From Yanghanlia sp047501535 (GTDB lineage: Bacteria > Pseudomonadota > Gammaproteobacteria > Burkholderiales > Burkholderiaceae_B), in contig NZ_JAZDRJ010000011.1 of assembly GCF_047501535.1 (NCBI RefSeq), positions 62,001-126,000 of the forward strand: DNA of 64,000 nucleotides. Direction: 5' to 3'. Both the position numbers and the translations under genes were made by a program. Of this stretch, positions 54,412 to 63,272 are shown piece after piece. Below the pieces are notes generated by a model. The model had not been told where the DNA came from, ran no database searches, and worked only from the letters and a program-made list of their open reading frames with translations. How positions within the stretch are numbered: position 1 is the first letter of the stretch; every line of letters begins with the position of its first letter.

Positions 54412-55579
54412 TGCGCTTGTTGTACCAGTTCATGAAAATCGAAATCGACAAACTGACCGTCAGGTAGGCAGCCATGATGATGAGGATGCCTTCGATCGCT
54501 TGCCCGGTTTGATTCAGCGTGGTGTTCACCACCGACACGATATCGGGATAGCCGATAGCCACCGCAAGTGAACTGTTCTTTGTGAGATTCAGATACTGGC
54601 TGGTCATGGGCGGGATAATCACCCGCAACGCCTGCGGCAAAATCACCAGTCTGAGCATACGCGCACGCGACAGCCCCAGGGCCTGGGCGGCTTCCCATTG
54701 CCCCTGCCCAACCGCCTGTATGCCCGAACGTACAACTTCAGCAACAAACGCCGACGTGTATATCACCAGCCCCAGCAACAAGGCGGAAAACTCCGGAGAT
54801 AGCGTCATGCCGCCAACGAAGTTAAACCCTTTGAGCTCCGGCATATCGAAATTCAGCGAGGCGCCGCCCGCGACCCAGCCGGCCAATGGCAAAGCAAGCA
54901 GTAAGGCCGCAGACACACTACCCAGTGGGAAAATCTGGCCTGTGGCTGCTTGGCGCTTGCGCGCCCAGTGCGCGACGATAATCACCAATACGATAGCCAC
55001 CGCCAGCCCGCCAATAATCCAGTCGAGCGCATCACCCTGCAATCCGGGTAGTTTGAGCCCACGGTTGGACAAAAACACGCCAGGCAGCGGGTTCAGCGCT
55101 TGGCGCGGGCCTGGCATGTTTTCAGTAATGATGGCGTACCAGAAGAACAGCTGCAGCAACAAAGGAATGTTGCGCATGACCTCTACGTAAACCGCGGCAA
55201 CGCCCGATACCAACCAGTTCTTGGACAAGCGTGCAATGCCGATCAGCGTGCCCAACAGAGTTGCCAGGACGATACCCACCACCGACACCCGCAACGTATT
55301 CAGCAGGCCTACCCAGATGGCCCGCGCGTAGGTGTCAGCAGGGCTATAAGAAACAGGGGATTCCCCGATAGCGAAGCCCGCTTCCCGGTTGAGAAAACCA
55401 AAGCCCGTGGAGATATTGCGTACAGAAAGGTTATGTAAGGTATTGGAAACCAGATACCAAACCGCAAAGCCCACCAGCCCGACGACCACCACCTGATACA
55501 GCAGTGCGCGCGTGGCAGGATCACTCCAGGAGAGCCGCCGCCTCGTGGGCGCCGACATGGATGTATTTTTTCTTGTCAT
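54392..55579 (-). CDS. aapQ: General L-amino-acid ABC transporter permease (AapQ-like)
   Basis: A 395-residue HisM-type permease that pairs with AapM. It shows the AapQ-specific N-terminus (WSDPATRALLYQVVVVGLVGFAVWYLVSNT, NLSVRNISTGFGFLNREAGFAIGE) and the C-terminal EAA-loop (LGLSRARMLRLVILPQALRVIIPPMTSQYLNLTKNSSLAVAIGYPDI). About eight helices are predicted. A hairpin-rich gap separates it from aapJ. Confidence 0.92.
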   Translation of the reverse strand: MTRKNTSMSAPTRRRLSWSDPATRALLYQVVVVGLVGFAVWYLVSNTLHNLSVRNISTGFGFLNREAGFAIGESPVSYSPADTYARAIWVGLLNTLRVSVVGIVLATLLGTLIGIARLSKNWLVSGVAAVYVEVMRNIPLLLQLFFWYAIITENMPGPRQALNPLPGVFLSNRGLKLPGLQGDALDWIIGGLAVAIVLVIIVAHWARKRQAATGQIFPLGSVSAALLLALPLAGWVAGGASLNFDMPELKGFNFVGGMTLSPEFSALLLGLVIYTSAFVAEVVRSGIQAVGQGQWEAAQALGLSRARMLRLVILPQALRVIIPPMTSQYLNLTKNSSLAVAIGYPDIVSVVNTTLNQTGQAIEGILIIMAAYLTVSLSISIFMNWYNKRIALVER

Positions 55580-55606
55580 GCTGTTGCGAGCAGGGAAAGC
55601 ACGAAC

Positions 55607-55651
55607 CGACCGTTTGGTCGCTGCGGGCGGGCCCAGTACCAGCGGCCCGCC
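55607..55651 (-). other. Tandem hairpins between aapJ and aapQ
   Basis: Perfect 8-bp arms (55626-55633 and 55644-55651, 10-nt loop) and a smaller perfect 5-bp hairpin (55607-55611 and 55616-55620) occupy the 92-bp gap. No T run follows. Such intercistronic stems often protect the binding-protein message and reduce permease expression. Confidence 0.45.
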
Positions 55652-55671
55652 ACGCTATGCTCAGCCAGATA

Positions 55672-56688
55672 TTAACGGATGGGCCAGCCGTACATTAAAC
55701 CACCATCTTTCCACTGGGCGTTCAGACCACGCTCCAGCTTCATCGGTGAAGAAGCCCCGATGTTGCGATCGAAGGACTCACCATAGTTACCCACTTGCTT
55801 GATGATGTTATAGGCCCACTTATTATCAATGCCCATACCTTTGCCCATTTCCCCGGTCACACCCAGAATGCGCTGGATATTGGGGTTGTCGCTTTTGGTC
55901 ATTTCGTCGACGTTTTCAGACGTGATGCCGTATTCTTCGGCTTCAAGCATCGCGTTCAGCGCCCAGCGGACAATCATGAACCATTCGTCGTCGCCCTGAC
56001 GAACCATCGGGCCAAGCGGCTCTTTGGAGAAGTCTTCCGGCAGAATGACGTGGTCATCAGGGTTTGGCAGAGTGGAACGCACTGTTGCCAGACCGGATTT
56101 ATCTGTTGTGAAGGCATCGCAGCGCCCGCCTTCATACGAACGCATGGCTTCATCGGGGCTGTTGATGACAACCGGCGTGAAGGTCAGGCCGTTGGCGCGG
56201 AACCAGTCGGCCAAGTTGAGTTCGGTGGTGGTGCCGGGCTGTACACACACTGTGGCGTTATCGAGTTCCTTAGCGCTGGATACGCCGATTTCTTTTTTGA
56301 CCATGATGCCCTGGCTATCGTAGTAGTTGATGCCGGCGCTCATCAGGCCCAGGGTCGTGTCGCGCGTAACCGTTGCTGTAGTGTTGCGCGTCAGGACGTC
56401 GATCTCACCGGATTGCAGGGCAGTAAAGCGCTGCTGGGTGGTGACCGAAGTCACTTTGTATTTGGAAGCATCGCCAAACACCATAGCGGCAATGGCGCGG
56501 CAGATGTCTACGTCGACGCCGCTCCATTCGCCCCTGCTATCGGCGATGGAAAAGCCCGGCAGCCCTGTATGCACACCGCACTGGACGAAGCCTTTACTCT
56601 TGACCGCATCGAAAGTTTCGCCGGCCTGGACGGAGGTTCCGATGCACAATAATGATGCACCAACCGCCAACGCTGTTTTTAGTTTCAT
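55672..56688 (-). CDS. aapJ: General L-amino-acid ABC transporter solute-binding protein (AapJ-like)
   Basis: A 338-residue periplasmic receptor with a cleavable signal (MKLKTALAVGASLLCIGTSVQAG). The type II SBP fold carries FSIADSRGEWSGVDVDICRAIAAMVFGD, the ligand-proximal RNTTATVTRDTTLGL, VQPGTTTELNLADWFRANG and DAFTTDKSGLATVRS. AapJ receptors accept many L-amino acids; specificity here is not known. The first gene of the run, preceding permeases and ATPase. Confidence 0.95.
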   Translation of the reverse strand: MKLKTALAVGASLLCIGTSVQAGETFDAVKSKGFVQCGVHTGLPGFSIADSRGEWSGVDVDICRAIAAMVFGDASKYKVTSVTTQQRFTALQSGEIDVLTRNTTATVTRDTTLGLMSAGINYYDSQGIMVKKEIGVSSAKELDNATVCVQPGTTTELNLADWFRANGLTFTPVVINSPDEAMRSYEGGRCDAFTTDKSGLATVRSTLPNPDDHVILPEDFSKEPLGPMVRQGDDEWFMIVRWALNAMLEAEEYGITSENVDEMTKSDNPNIQRILGVTGEMGKGMGIDNKWAYNIIKQVGNYGESFDRNIGASSPMKLERGLNAQWKDGGLMYGWPIR

Positions 56689-56844
56689 GGGGTCTCCTAC
56701 CTTTATCGTTATGGCTGCTCATGACATACAATGAATGTCTGTGGCTTCACAAATGTAGCCGCTTGCATACCGCTCGCAACATGGGGGATATCCCTTGAGA
56801 CTCCGGTGTAACCAGGGCCGCGTCTGCGTGGCCACCACGGCCCT

Positions 56845-57513
56845 ATGATCGAATTCCAGCATGTGTTCAAGTCCTACGGACGCGGTCGCAATATTCTCGC
56901 TGACGTGAATTTCCGCATCCAGCAAGGCGAATTCGTTTTCGTCTCCGGGCCTTCGGGTGCGGGGAAATCCACCTTGCTCAAACTCATAGGCGGGCTCGAA
57001 CCCCCAAGCCGGGGCGCCACTCTGGTCAATGGTCGCCGCAGCGATCGCATGCCTGCCCGCGCCCGCCCCTATTTGCGCCGCGCCATCGGCGTCATCTTGC
57101 AGGACATGCACTTGCTTTATGATCGCAACGCCATTCAGAATGTTTTGCTGCCTTTGGCTGTGGCCGGTCATCCGCCCGCGCAGGCTATGTCTCGGGCCCG
57201 CGCTGCCATGGAAAAAGTCGGGCTGTCGGGCAAGGAAGACCTGAACCCGATAGAAATGTCGGGGGGCGAACAACAGCGCCTGGCCATTGCCCGTGCCATC
57301 GTCAACCGCCCATCCATCCTGATCGCCGACGAACCCACTGCCAACCTCGATGAAGACAGTGCCCGCCGCATCATGGACGTGTTCCGCGATTTCAATCGGG
57401 TCGGCGTCACCACCCTGATCGCCTCTCACGATCGCCGCTTGATGTCTGCCTACGCAAACCGCACCATGCGCATTGAAGGCGGGCGTTTCACCGATACACC
57501 GGGGGCAGGATGA
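56845..57513 (+). CDS. ftsE: Cell-division ATPase FtsE
   Basis: ATPase of FtsEX, which controls murein hydrolases at the division site. The 222 residues have IEFQHVFKSYGRGRNIL, Walker A GPSGAGKSTLLKLIGG, signature MSGGEQQRLAIARAI, Walker B SILIADEPTANLDED and H-loop IASHDRRLM. The stop overlaps ftsX by 4 bp. It is divergent from aapJ with a 156-bp gap. Confidence 0.95.
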   Translation: MIEFQHVFKSYGRGRNILADVNFRIQQGEFVFVSGPSGAGKSTLLKLIGGLEPPSRGATLVNGRRSDRMPARARPYLRRAIGVILQDMHLLYDRNAIQNVLLPLAVAGHPPAQAMSRARAAMEKVGLSGKEDLNPIEMSGGEQQRLAIARAIVNRPSILIADEPTANLDEDSARRIMDVFRDFNRVGVTTLIASHDRRLMSAYANRTMRIEGGRFTDTPGAG

Positions 57514-58418
57514 AACGCTGGTTATATCAACACCGTTATGCTCTAGCTGTTGCCTTGCGTCGCCTGGCCAACCAGCCTTTTTCATCGCTGTGCAATATTC
57601 TGGTTATCAGCCTGAGCCTGGCCGTGCCCATCGTCGTGGCCGCCATACTCGACACCGCCCAGCCGGTTGTGCGGCAAATTCCCGTGTCAGCCGAAGTCAC
57701 GCTTTATCTGGATCGCTCCACCCCGCTGGCATCGGCGGAACAACTCGGTGCGGAGCTCAGGCAACGGCATGCAGAACATATCGACACCCTGGAAGTGATC
57801 GACCGTGAACAAGCACTGGCTGAACTCCGCCGCCAGCCAGCTTGGTCGGACGCGCTGGCCGTTCTGCCCGATAACCCCCTGCCTCATGCCATCGTCGTCA
57901 CACTGCGCCAGCATGCCGACATCGCTTCCACCAGCGCACAACTGAGCGCGCAATGGAGCGAGCTCGATGCCGTCGATACCGTGCAAGTGGACAGCGCATG
58001 GGTGCAGAGGCTGCAATCGCTGCTGGATTTCCTCGGCATCGGCCTGTGGCTTTTGGCGTTTGGCGTAGCCGTGGTGGTACTGGCTACCGTTTTCAATACG
58101 GTCAGGCTGCAAGCGCTTAATCAGCGAGAAGAAATCGCCATTGCTCGCTTGGTGGGGGCCACGGAATCCTTTGTGCGGCGCCCTTTTCTATACCTAGGGG
58201 CGCTTACAGGCCTGCTTGCTTCGGCACTGGCTACCATCACCGCCTGGGTCGCGCTACAGCCTCTCAATACAGCCCTTAACCGCCTGGCGAGCAGTTACGG
58301 CACCGAGCTCTCGCTACGACTGCCCGATAGTGTCAGCCTGTTATTGGCGGGTGTTGTCATCGCCATCCTGGGCGCCCTTTCTGCGCGTTGGTCTGTCAAT
58401 CGCAACACGCATTTCTGA
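57510..58418 (+). CDS. ftsX: Cell-division permease-like protein FtsX
   Basis: A 302-residue inner-membrane partner of FtsE. An N-terminal helix (FSSLCNILVISLSLAVPIVVAAIL) leads to a periplasmic domain (about 52-165, PVSAEVTLYLDRSTPL, LPDNPLPHAIVVT), and three further helices follow, with the FtsX/MacB signature VRLQALNQREEIAIARLVGATESFVRRPF. The stop is 2 bp before mutY. Confidence 0.95.
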   Translation: MKRWLYQHRYALAVALRRLANQPFSSLCNILVISLSLAVPIVVAAILDTAQPVVRQIPVSAEVTLYLDRSTPLASAEQLGAELRQRHAEHIDTLEVIDREQALAELRRQPAWSDALAVLPDNPLPHAIVVTLRQHADIASTSAQLSAQWSELDAVDTVQVDSAWVQRLQSLLDFLGIGLWLLAFGVAVVVLATVFNTVRLQALNQREEIAIARLVGATESFVRRPFLYLGALTGLLASALATITAWVALQPLNTALNRLASSYGTELSLRLPDSVSLLLAGVVIAILGALSARWSVNRNTHF

Positions 58419-58420
58419 GC

Positions 58421-59491
58421 ATGGCATCTACTCTTGGCATCGCTGATCTCGCCATGCGCGTGTGTGCCTGGCAGCGCCGGCAAGGCCGCCGGCACCTACC
58501 TTGGCAGAATACCCGCGATCCCTACCGCATCTGGCTGTCTGAAATCATGCTTCAGCAGACTCAGGTCGGGACAGTCATCCCTTACTACCTACGTTTCCTG
58601 GAGCGTTTTCCCGACCTTCAAACATTGGCAGACGCCGATCAGGAAGACGTCATGCCTTACTGGGCAGGCCTGGGCTACTACGCCCGTGCCCGCAACCTAC
58701 ACCGCTGCGCCCAAGTTCTGGTCACAGACCACGGCGGTCGGTTCCCGGCGGACTCACTGGCCATTGCCGAGCTGCCCGGCATTGGGCGCTCTACGGCGTC
58801 GGCCATAGCCGCCTTCGCCTACGGCGAGCGCTCTCCCATCATGGATGGCAACGTCAAACGCGTATTCACACGTTTTTTTGGCGTGCGCGGCTACCCCGGC
58901 CTGAGAGCGGTTGAAAAACGCTTATGGAGCCTGGCTGAAGCCGCCCTTGAGCTGGCACCGGTAGACCTCGATATGACGGCCTATACACAAGGCCTGATGG
59001 ATCTTGGTGCTCAACTTTGCACCCGCGGCATACCCAAATGCGAAGCCTGCCCCTTGGCCGGCGACTGCGAGGCAAAACGCCTGGGCCTGCAGCGCGAGCT
59101 GCCTGAGCCGCGCCCCCGACGCAGCATCCCCGACCGGCACTGCGCCATGCTGATTCTGCATGGCAACAATCATGTTTTGCTGGAAAAACAGCCTCAAACC
59201 GGGGTGTGGGGCGGCTTATGGAGCCTGCCGCGCTTTGACAGCCCGCAAATGCTGGAACAAGCCTGCATCAGCCAAGGCATAGTGGTGCCCGACTCAGGGC
59301 GCATGGCAACGTTTGTGCACACATTCACGCATTTCCGCCTGCACATCGAACCGTGGCTGGTCGAGACACCGCAGCGCGTGGCGGAATGGCTTCCCGAACA
59401 AACCTGGACGCCTTTCGAACAGTTAACCCATATTGCTCTGCCCGCCCCTGTGCGCATGCTGCTGGAGCCGCTATCTGAGCGTGAGGCTTAA
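58421..59491 (+). CDS. mutY: A/G-specific adenine glycosylase MutY
   Basis: Removes adenine mispaired with 8-oxoguanine. I start at 58421, 2 bp after ftsX, giving 356 residues; an in-frame ATG at 58388 would overlap ftsX. Catalytic elements are visible: LSEIMLQQTQVGTVIPYY (catalytic Glu), HhH motif LPGIGRSTASAIAAFAYG followed by the catalytic Asp in MDGNVKRV, iron-sulfur cluster C-x6-C-x2-C-x5-C (CTRGIPKCEACPLAGDC), and a C-terminal MutT-like domain (GVWGGLWSLPRF) for 8-oxoG recognition. The stop overlaps that of rodA. Confidence 0.96.
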   Translation: MASTLGIADLAMRVCAWQRRQGRRHLPWQNTRDPYRIWLSEIMLQQTQVGTVIPYYLRFLERFPDLQTLADADQEDVMPYWAGLGYYARARNLHRCAQVLVTDHGGRFPADSLAIAELPGIGRSTASAIAAFAYGERSPIMDGNVKRVFTRFFGVRGYPGLRAVEKRLWSLAEAALELAPVDLDMTAYTQGLMDLGAQLCTRGIPKCEACPLAGDCEAKRLGLQRELPEPRPRRSIPDRHCAMLILHGNNHVLLEKQPQTGVWGGLWSLPRFDSPQMLEQACISQGIVVPDSGRMATFVHTFTHFRLHIEPWLVETPQRVAEWLPEQTWTPFEQLTHIALPAPVRMLLEPLSEREA

Positions 59492-60627
59492 TTGCGTGGC
59501 GGCTGGTAGCGGCTAATACTCATTAAAACCCCGCCGGCAACGCCAAGCGTCAGCAACGCCGTTCCGCCGTAACTGAGAAAAGGCAGCGGCACGCCCACTA
59601 CCGGCAAAATACCCGTCACCATGCCGATGTTCACGAATACATATACGAAGAACATCATGGCCATACCGCCCGCCAGCAGGCGCCCGTACTGGGTGCGCGC
59701 CTGCAAGGCGATATGCAGCCCGCGCAGAATCAGCAAGCCGTAAAGCGCCAGCAGCATAATGCCGCCATACAGGCCGAATTCCTCGGCAAAAACAGCGAAA
59801 ATGAAGTCAGTCGTTCGTTCAGGGATGAAATCCAGATGCGCCTGTGTACCCATTAGATAGCCTTTTCCGTACACCCCGCCCGAGCCGATCGCAATCATGG
59901 ACTGGATGGTGTGAAATCCTCTACCTAACGGATCGACGCTTGGATCCAACAGCGTGCACACACGGTGCTTCTGATATTCATGCAGCACCACCCAATCTAC
60001 CCCAGGCTGACAGATTCTGTCTTCGTAATAGATGACCCCGCCTATCAGTGCCGTCCCAAGTACGAACAAAGGCACCAGCAACCGGAATGACAGGCCACCG
60101 AAATAGATGACGCAGAACCCGCTAGCAAACACTAACAAGGCAGTGCCGAGGTCTGGCTGGCGCACAATCAGGATAAAGGGGATAGCCAGAAGCAGTGAGG
60201 CAACAAGATAATCGCGAATGCGCAGATTGCCCTGGTTTTTATGAAAATACCAAGCCAACATCATTGGCACGGAGATCTTCAACATTTCAGATGGCTGAAT
60301 GCGCACAAAGCCGAGGTCCAGCCAGCGTGTTGCACCCTTGCTGGTTTCACCGAAAAACTCTACACCCAGCAACAGCACCACACCAATGACATACCCATAG
60401 GGAGAAAGCCGCATCAGCAACGGAGGCGGCAAAATGGCCGCGCACCACATAGCAAAGAACGCGATCAGAAAATTGCGCGCCTGATCCGTGAAACGCCAAT
60501 CTGTGCCGCCCACCGCTGAATGCATGATGGTCAGCCCCACCACCGACATAATCACCAGCAAGGTCAGCAGCGGCCAGTCAAACGCAGTCAATATCCTCAG
60601 ACCTTGCTGAGCAACCCGTTTCTTCAT
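59488..60627 (-). CDS. rodA: Rod-shape peptidoglycan polymerase RodA
   Basis: SEDS-family glycosyltransferase that elongates peptidoglycan with PBP2. The 379 residues have about ten helices, including the conserved GATRWLDLGFVRIQPSEMLKI and RQPDLGTAL segments, a GERTTDFIF-like PERTTDFIF, and VGVPLPFLSYGGTALLTLG. It overlaps mrdA's stop by 4 bp. Its TAA is interleaved with mutY's TAA. Confidence 0.96.
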   Translation of the reverse strand: MKKRVAQQGLRILTAFDWPLLTLLVIMSVVGLTIMHSAVGGTDWRFTDQARNFLIAFFAMWCAAILPPPLLMRLSPYGYVIGVVLLLGVEFFGETSKGATRWLDLGFVRIQPSEMLKISVPMMLAWYFHKNQGNLRIRDYLVASLLLAIPFILIVRQPDLGTALLVFASGFCVIYFGGLSFRLLVPLFVLGTALIGGVIYYEDRICQPGVDWVVLHEYQKHRVCTLLDPSVDPLGRGFHTIQSMIAIGSGGVYGKGYLMGTQAHLDFIPERTTDFIFAVFAEEFGLYGGIMLLALYGLLILRGLHIALQARTQYGRLLAGGMAMMFFVYVFVNIGMVTGILPVVGVPLPFLSYGGTALLTLGVAGGVLMSISRYQPPRN

Positions 60628-62687
60628 TCCACGCTCCTGAGCTGCAAGCGTACGGCGGGCTGCGGCGCAAGCGGTACTGTGCGAGCGGGCTCTTCGTCCT
60701 CCGGGGAAACGGAAGCCGGTAAATCTTCGAAAGCCACAGCGGCATCGGGCGACTCACCATCCGCGCCTTCCTGATCGGGCTCTAAAGTCTGAGCCGGCTG
60801 ATAGACGGCAGGAAAACGAGCTGCCTGCCGCGCCGCGACACGCTCGGGTGCCAGCCAATAATCGAAGACCCGACGGGAAATCGGTGCTGCCGCCGTCGTG
60901 CCCCACCCGCCGTTTTCCACAATTACTGCCAGGGCGATTTGTGGATCTTCCATCGGTGCATAGGCCATGAAGAGAGAATGATCGCGTAAGCGCTCATCCA
61001 CGGCATCAGCGTCGTAGCGAGCGCCACGCAAACTGAAAACCTGGGCGGTGCCGGTCTTGCCCGCCGCTTGGTACTCCGCCCCCTGGAACACACGGCGGGC
61101 CGTGCCTTTGCGCACAACATCCACCATGGCGTCACGGATGATATCCAGGTTTTCTGGTTTAAGATCAATGACATGAGAAGGTTCGGTTACGGTTTTCTCG
61201 ACTTCGCCGGAACGCGGCCAGTGGATTTCATCTACCAGATGCGGCCGCATGTATACACCGTTATTTGCCAGCACTGAAGTGGCCTGGGCCAGTTGCAACA
61301 ACGTAAAGGAGTTGTAGCCCTGCCCCACCGCCACCGACACAGTTTCACCCGCATACCAGCGCTGCTGAGACGGTTTCTTGTATGCGTTGCGCTTCCATTC
61401 TGTTGAAGGCAAAATGCCGCGCCGTTCTCCATCCAAATCAATACCTGTTCGCTGGCCAAAGCCAAACTGTTTGGAAAAATCGTGCAGGGCGTCTACACCG
61501 ATTTCCGGCCCCAGGGAAAAGAAATAAGTATCAGACGACACCACAATCGCCCTGTGCATGTCGGTAGGGCCGTAAGCCGCCCCGCCGGCATTACGAAAGC
61601 GCTGCCCGCCCAACTCGAAATAGCCTGGGTCGTGAATCCGCTCCTTGGGGTTGCGCTTGCCCATCTCCAGCGCCGCCAGTGCCACAAACGGCTTGTAGGT
61701 CGAGCCAATCGGGTAGGTGCCGGTCAAAGGCCGGTTCACTAGAGGGTGATCAGGCGACTCGTTCAGCCGCTTCCAGTTCTCGACATCAATGCCATCGACA
61801 AATAGATTGGGGTCAAAAGAAGGCGCCGAAACAAAAGCCAGTACTTCACCAGACGGCGGATGAATCGCCACCAAGGCTCCCCGCCGCCCTTCAAACTCTT
61901 TCTCAATCATCTTTTGCAGATGAATGTCCAGAGACAGGCGCAGATTGGCGCCCGGTTCGGGATCAATACGACTCAACGTGCGCACCGGCCGCCCAGATGC
62001 CGTAACTTCAACTTCCTCCACCCCTGTACGCCCGTGCAGCACTTCTTCCCAGGTGCTTTCTATGCCTTTCTTGCCAATGATATGAGTGCCGCGATAGTTC
62101 CCCAACCGGCCCTTTTCTTCAAGTCTTTGCAGATCGGCTTCGGAAATCCGCCCCACATAACCCAGCACATGGGCAGCGCTCTCGCCATGAGGATACTCTC
62201 GCACCCAGCGAGCCTTGAGTTCCACGCCGGGGAAGCGCCAGGCATTTGCGGCAAACCAGTAAGCTTCGTCATCGCTCAGATTGTTGCGCAGCAGAATATC
62301 GCTGTAACGCCCGCTCTGCTTTACATTTTGCAGGAAGCGGCGACGATCGCGCGGGCTGAGCTCCACCAATTCGCCAATCTGGTCAAGCAATTCGCCCATA
62401 TCGCCCTGCACCTGAGCGGGCACGACCGATAGCGTGTAATCGCGGTGATTACTTGCCAGCACGATGCCGTTGCGATCCACAATCTCGCCACGGCGTGGCG
62501 GAATGGGTACGACGGTAATGCGGTTCTGCTCTGCGCGTGCAGACAGCCCTTCGTAACGGACGACCTGCAAATACCACAGACGCGCACCTAACAGGCAAAA
62601 ACACACCAAGGCGAAAAGGCCTGCCACCCACACGCGCACCAGCATGCGCTTGCGCTGAATCTGACTGGTCTTTTTGAATTCGAACAT
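60624..62687 (-). CDS. mrdA: Penicillin-binding protein 2 (rod elongation transpeptidase)
   Basis: Class B transpeptidase of the elongasome. The 687 residues have an N-terminal membrane helix (about 18-38), a dimerisation/linker region with RGEIVDRNG, and a transpeptidase domain with SxxK in GSTYKPFVALAALE, SSDTYFFSLG, and KTGTAQVF. About 75 acidic, Pro/Glu-rich residues follow the catalytic domain (from RQAARFPAVYQPAQ), longer than in E. coli (633 residues). Part of the mreCD-mrdA-rodA operon. Confidence 0.96.
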   Translation of the reverse strand: MFEFKKTSQIQRKRMLVRVWVAGLFALVCFCLLGARLWYLQVVRYEGLSARAEQNRITVVPIPPRRGEIVDRNGIVLASNHRDYTLSVVPAQVQGDMGELLDQIGELVELSPRDRRRFLQNVKQSGRYSDILLRNNLSDDEAYWFAANAWRFPGVELKARWVREYPHGESAAHVLGYVGRISEADLQRLEEKGRLGNYRGTHIIGKKGIESTWEEVLHGRTGVEEVEVTASGRPVRTLSRIDPEPGANLRLSLDIHLQKMIEKEFEGRRGALVAIHPPSGEVLAFVSAPSFDPNLFVDGIDVENWKRLNESPDHPLVNRPLTGTYPIGSTYKPFVALAALEMGKRNPKERIHDPGYFELGGQRFRNAGGAAYGPTDMHRAIVVSSDTYFFSLGPEIGVDALHDFSKQFGFGQRTGIDLDGERRGILPSTEWKRNAYKKPSQQRWYAGETVSVAVGQGYNSFTLLQLAQATSVLANNGVYMRPHLVDEIHWPRSGEVEKTVTEPSHVIDLKPENLDIIRDAMVDVVRKGTARRVFQGAEYQAAGKTGTAQVFSLRGARYDADAVDERLRDHSLFMAYAPMEDPQIALAVIVENGGWGTTAAAPISRRVFDYWLAPERVAARQAARFPAVYQPAQTLEPDQEGADGESPDAAVAFEDLPASVSPEDEEPARTVPLAPQPAVRLQLRSVE

Positions 62688-62702
62688 GCTGGTGCGCCGC
62701 CG

Positions 62703-63272
62703 TTAAACCGGACCGCCGTCGCCTTCAACAAGGCGACGCTGCGGCATCTGCAACAGCACATCGACCAACGGCCATAACAGCGCCATGAGGAAAGCCGACC
62801 ACAGCCAGCCCCACCCTAACCACTCGCCCGCCAGCCATGCTTCTATAAGGCGGCTGGCCGACTTGGCGATGACAAACACCGGCAATATGTGCAGGCACTG
62901 GACCACGGAATTGAAGCGCTGCAAACGGCGCGACAACACCAGGGTGCCGTAAGCCGCCAGTGTATAAGTCAGAGCATGCACGCCCAGTAGCCCGCCATCG
63001 TGAACGTCCATCAGCAAGCCAAAAACAAAAGCGGTGCCCATGCCAATACGGCGGGGCTCATTCATGCACCAATAAGCAATGACAAGCAGCAATAAGTCGG
63101 GTGCCGGCTGCCATACCCGCCAGGGAAGCAGAGAAAACAGCCAGACCAATGACACGGTTAACCATATAAAAGCAGGGCTGGCCGTGCGCCGAAAAGGAGT
63201 CGTATCAATGGGCTCCAGTGATGACAGCCCAGTTTTCTTGCTGGTAACTTCGACTTTGACCCGGCGAACCAT
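62703..63272 (-). CDS. mreD: Rod-shape-determining protein MreD
   Basis: A 189-residue inner-membrane component of the elongation complex with about five helices, e.g. LIWLTVSLVWLFSLLPWRVWQPAPDLLLLVIAYWCM. An RRIGMGTAFVFGLLMDVHDGGLLGVHALTYTLAAYG segment matches MreD. A basic, non-hydrophobic N-terminal stretch of about 30 residues precedes the first helix. The start overlaps the mreC stop (TGATG). Confidence 0.92.
   Translation of the reverse strand: MVRRVKVEVTSKKTGLSSLEPIDTTPFRRTASPAFIWLTVSLVWLFSLLPWRVWQPAPDLLLLVIAYWCMNEPRRIGMGTAFVFGLLMDVHDGGLLGVHALTYTLAAYGTLVLSRRLQRFNSVVQCLHILPVFVIAKSASRLIEAWLAGEWLGWGWLWSAFLMALLWPLVDVLLQMPQRRLVEGDGGPV

Noticed and set aside
55795..56652. Open frame of 285 codons opposite aapJ
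   Set aside because: Shadow of the amino-acid receptor gene; no initiation signal.
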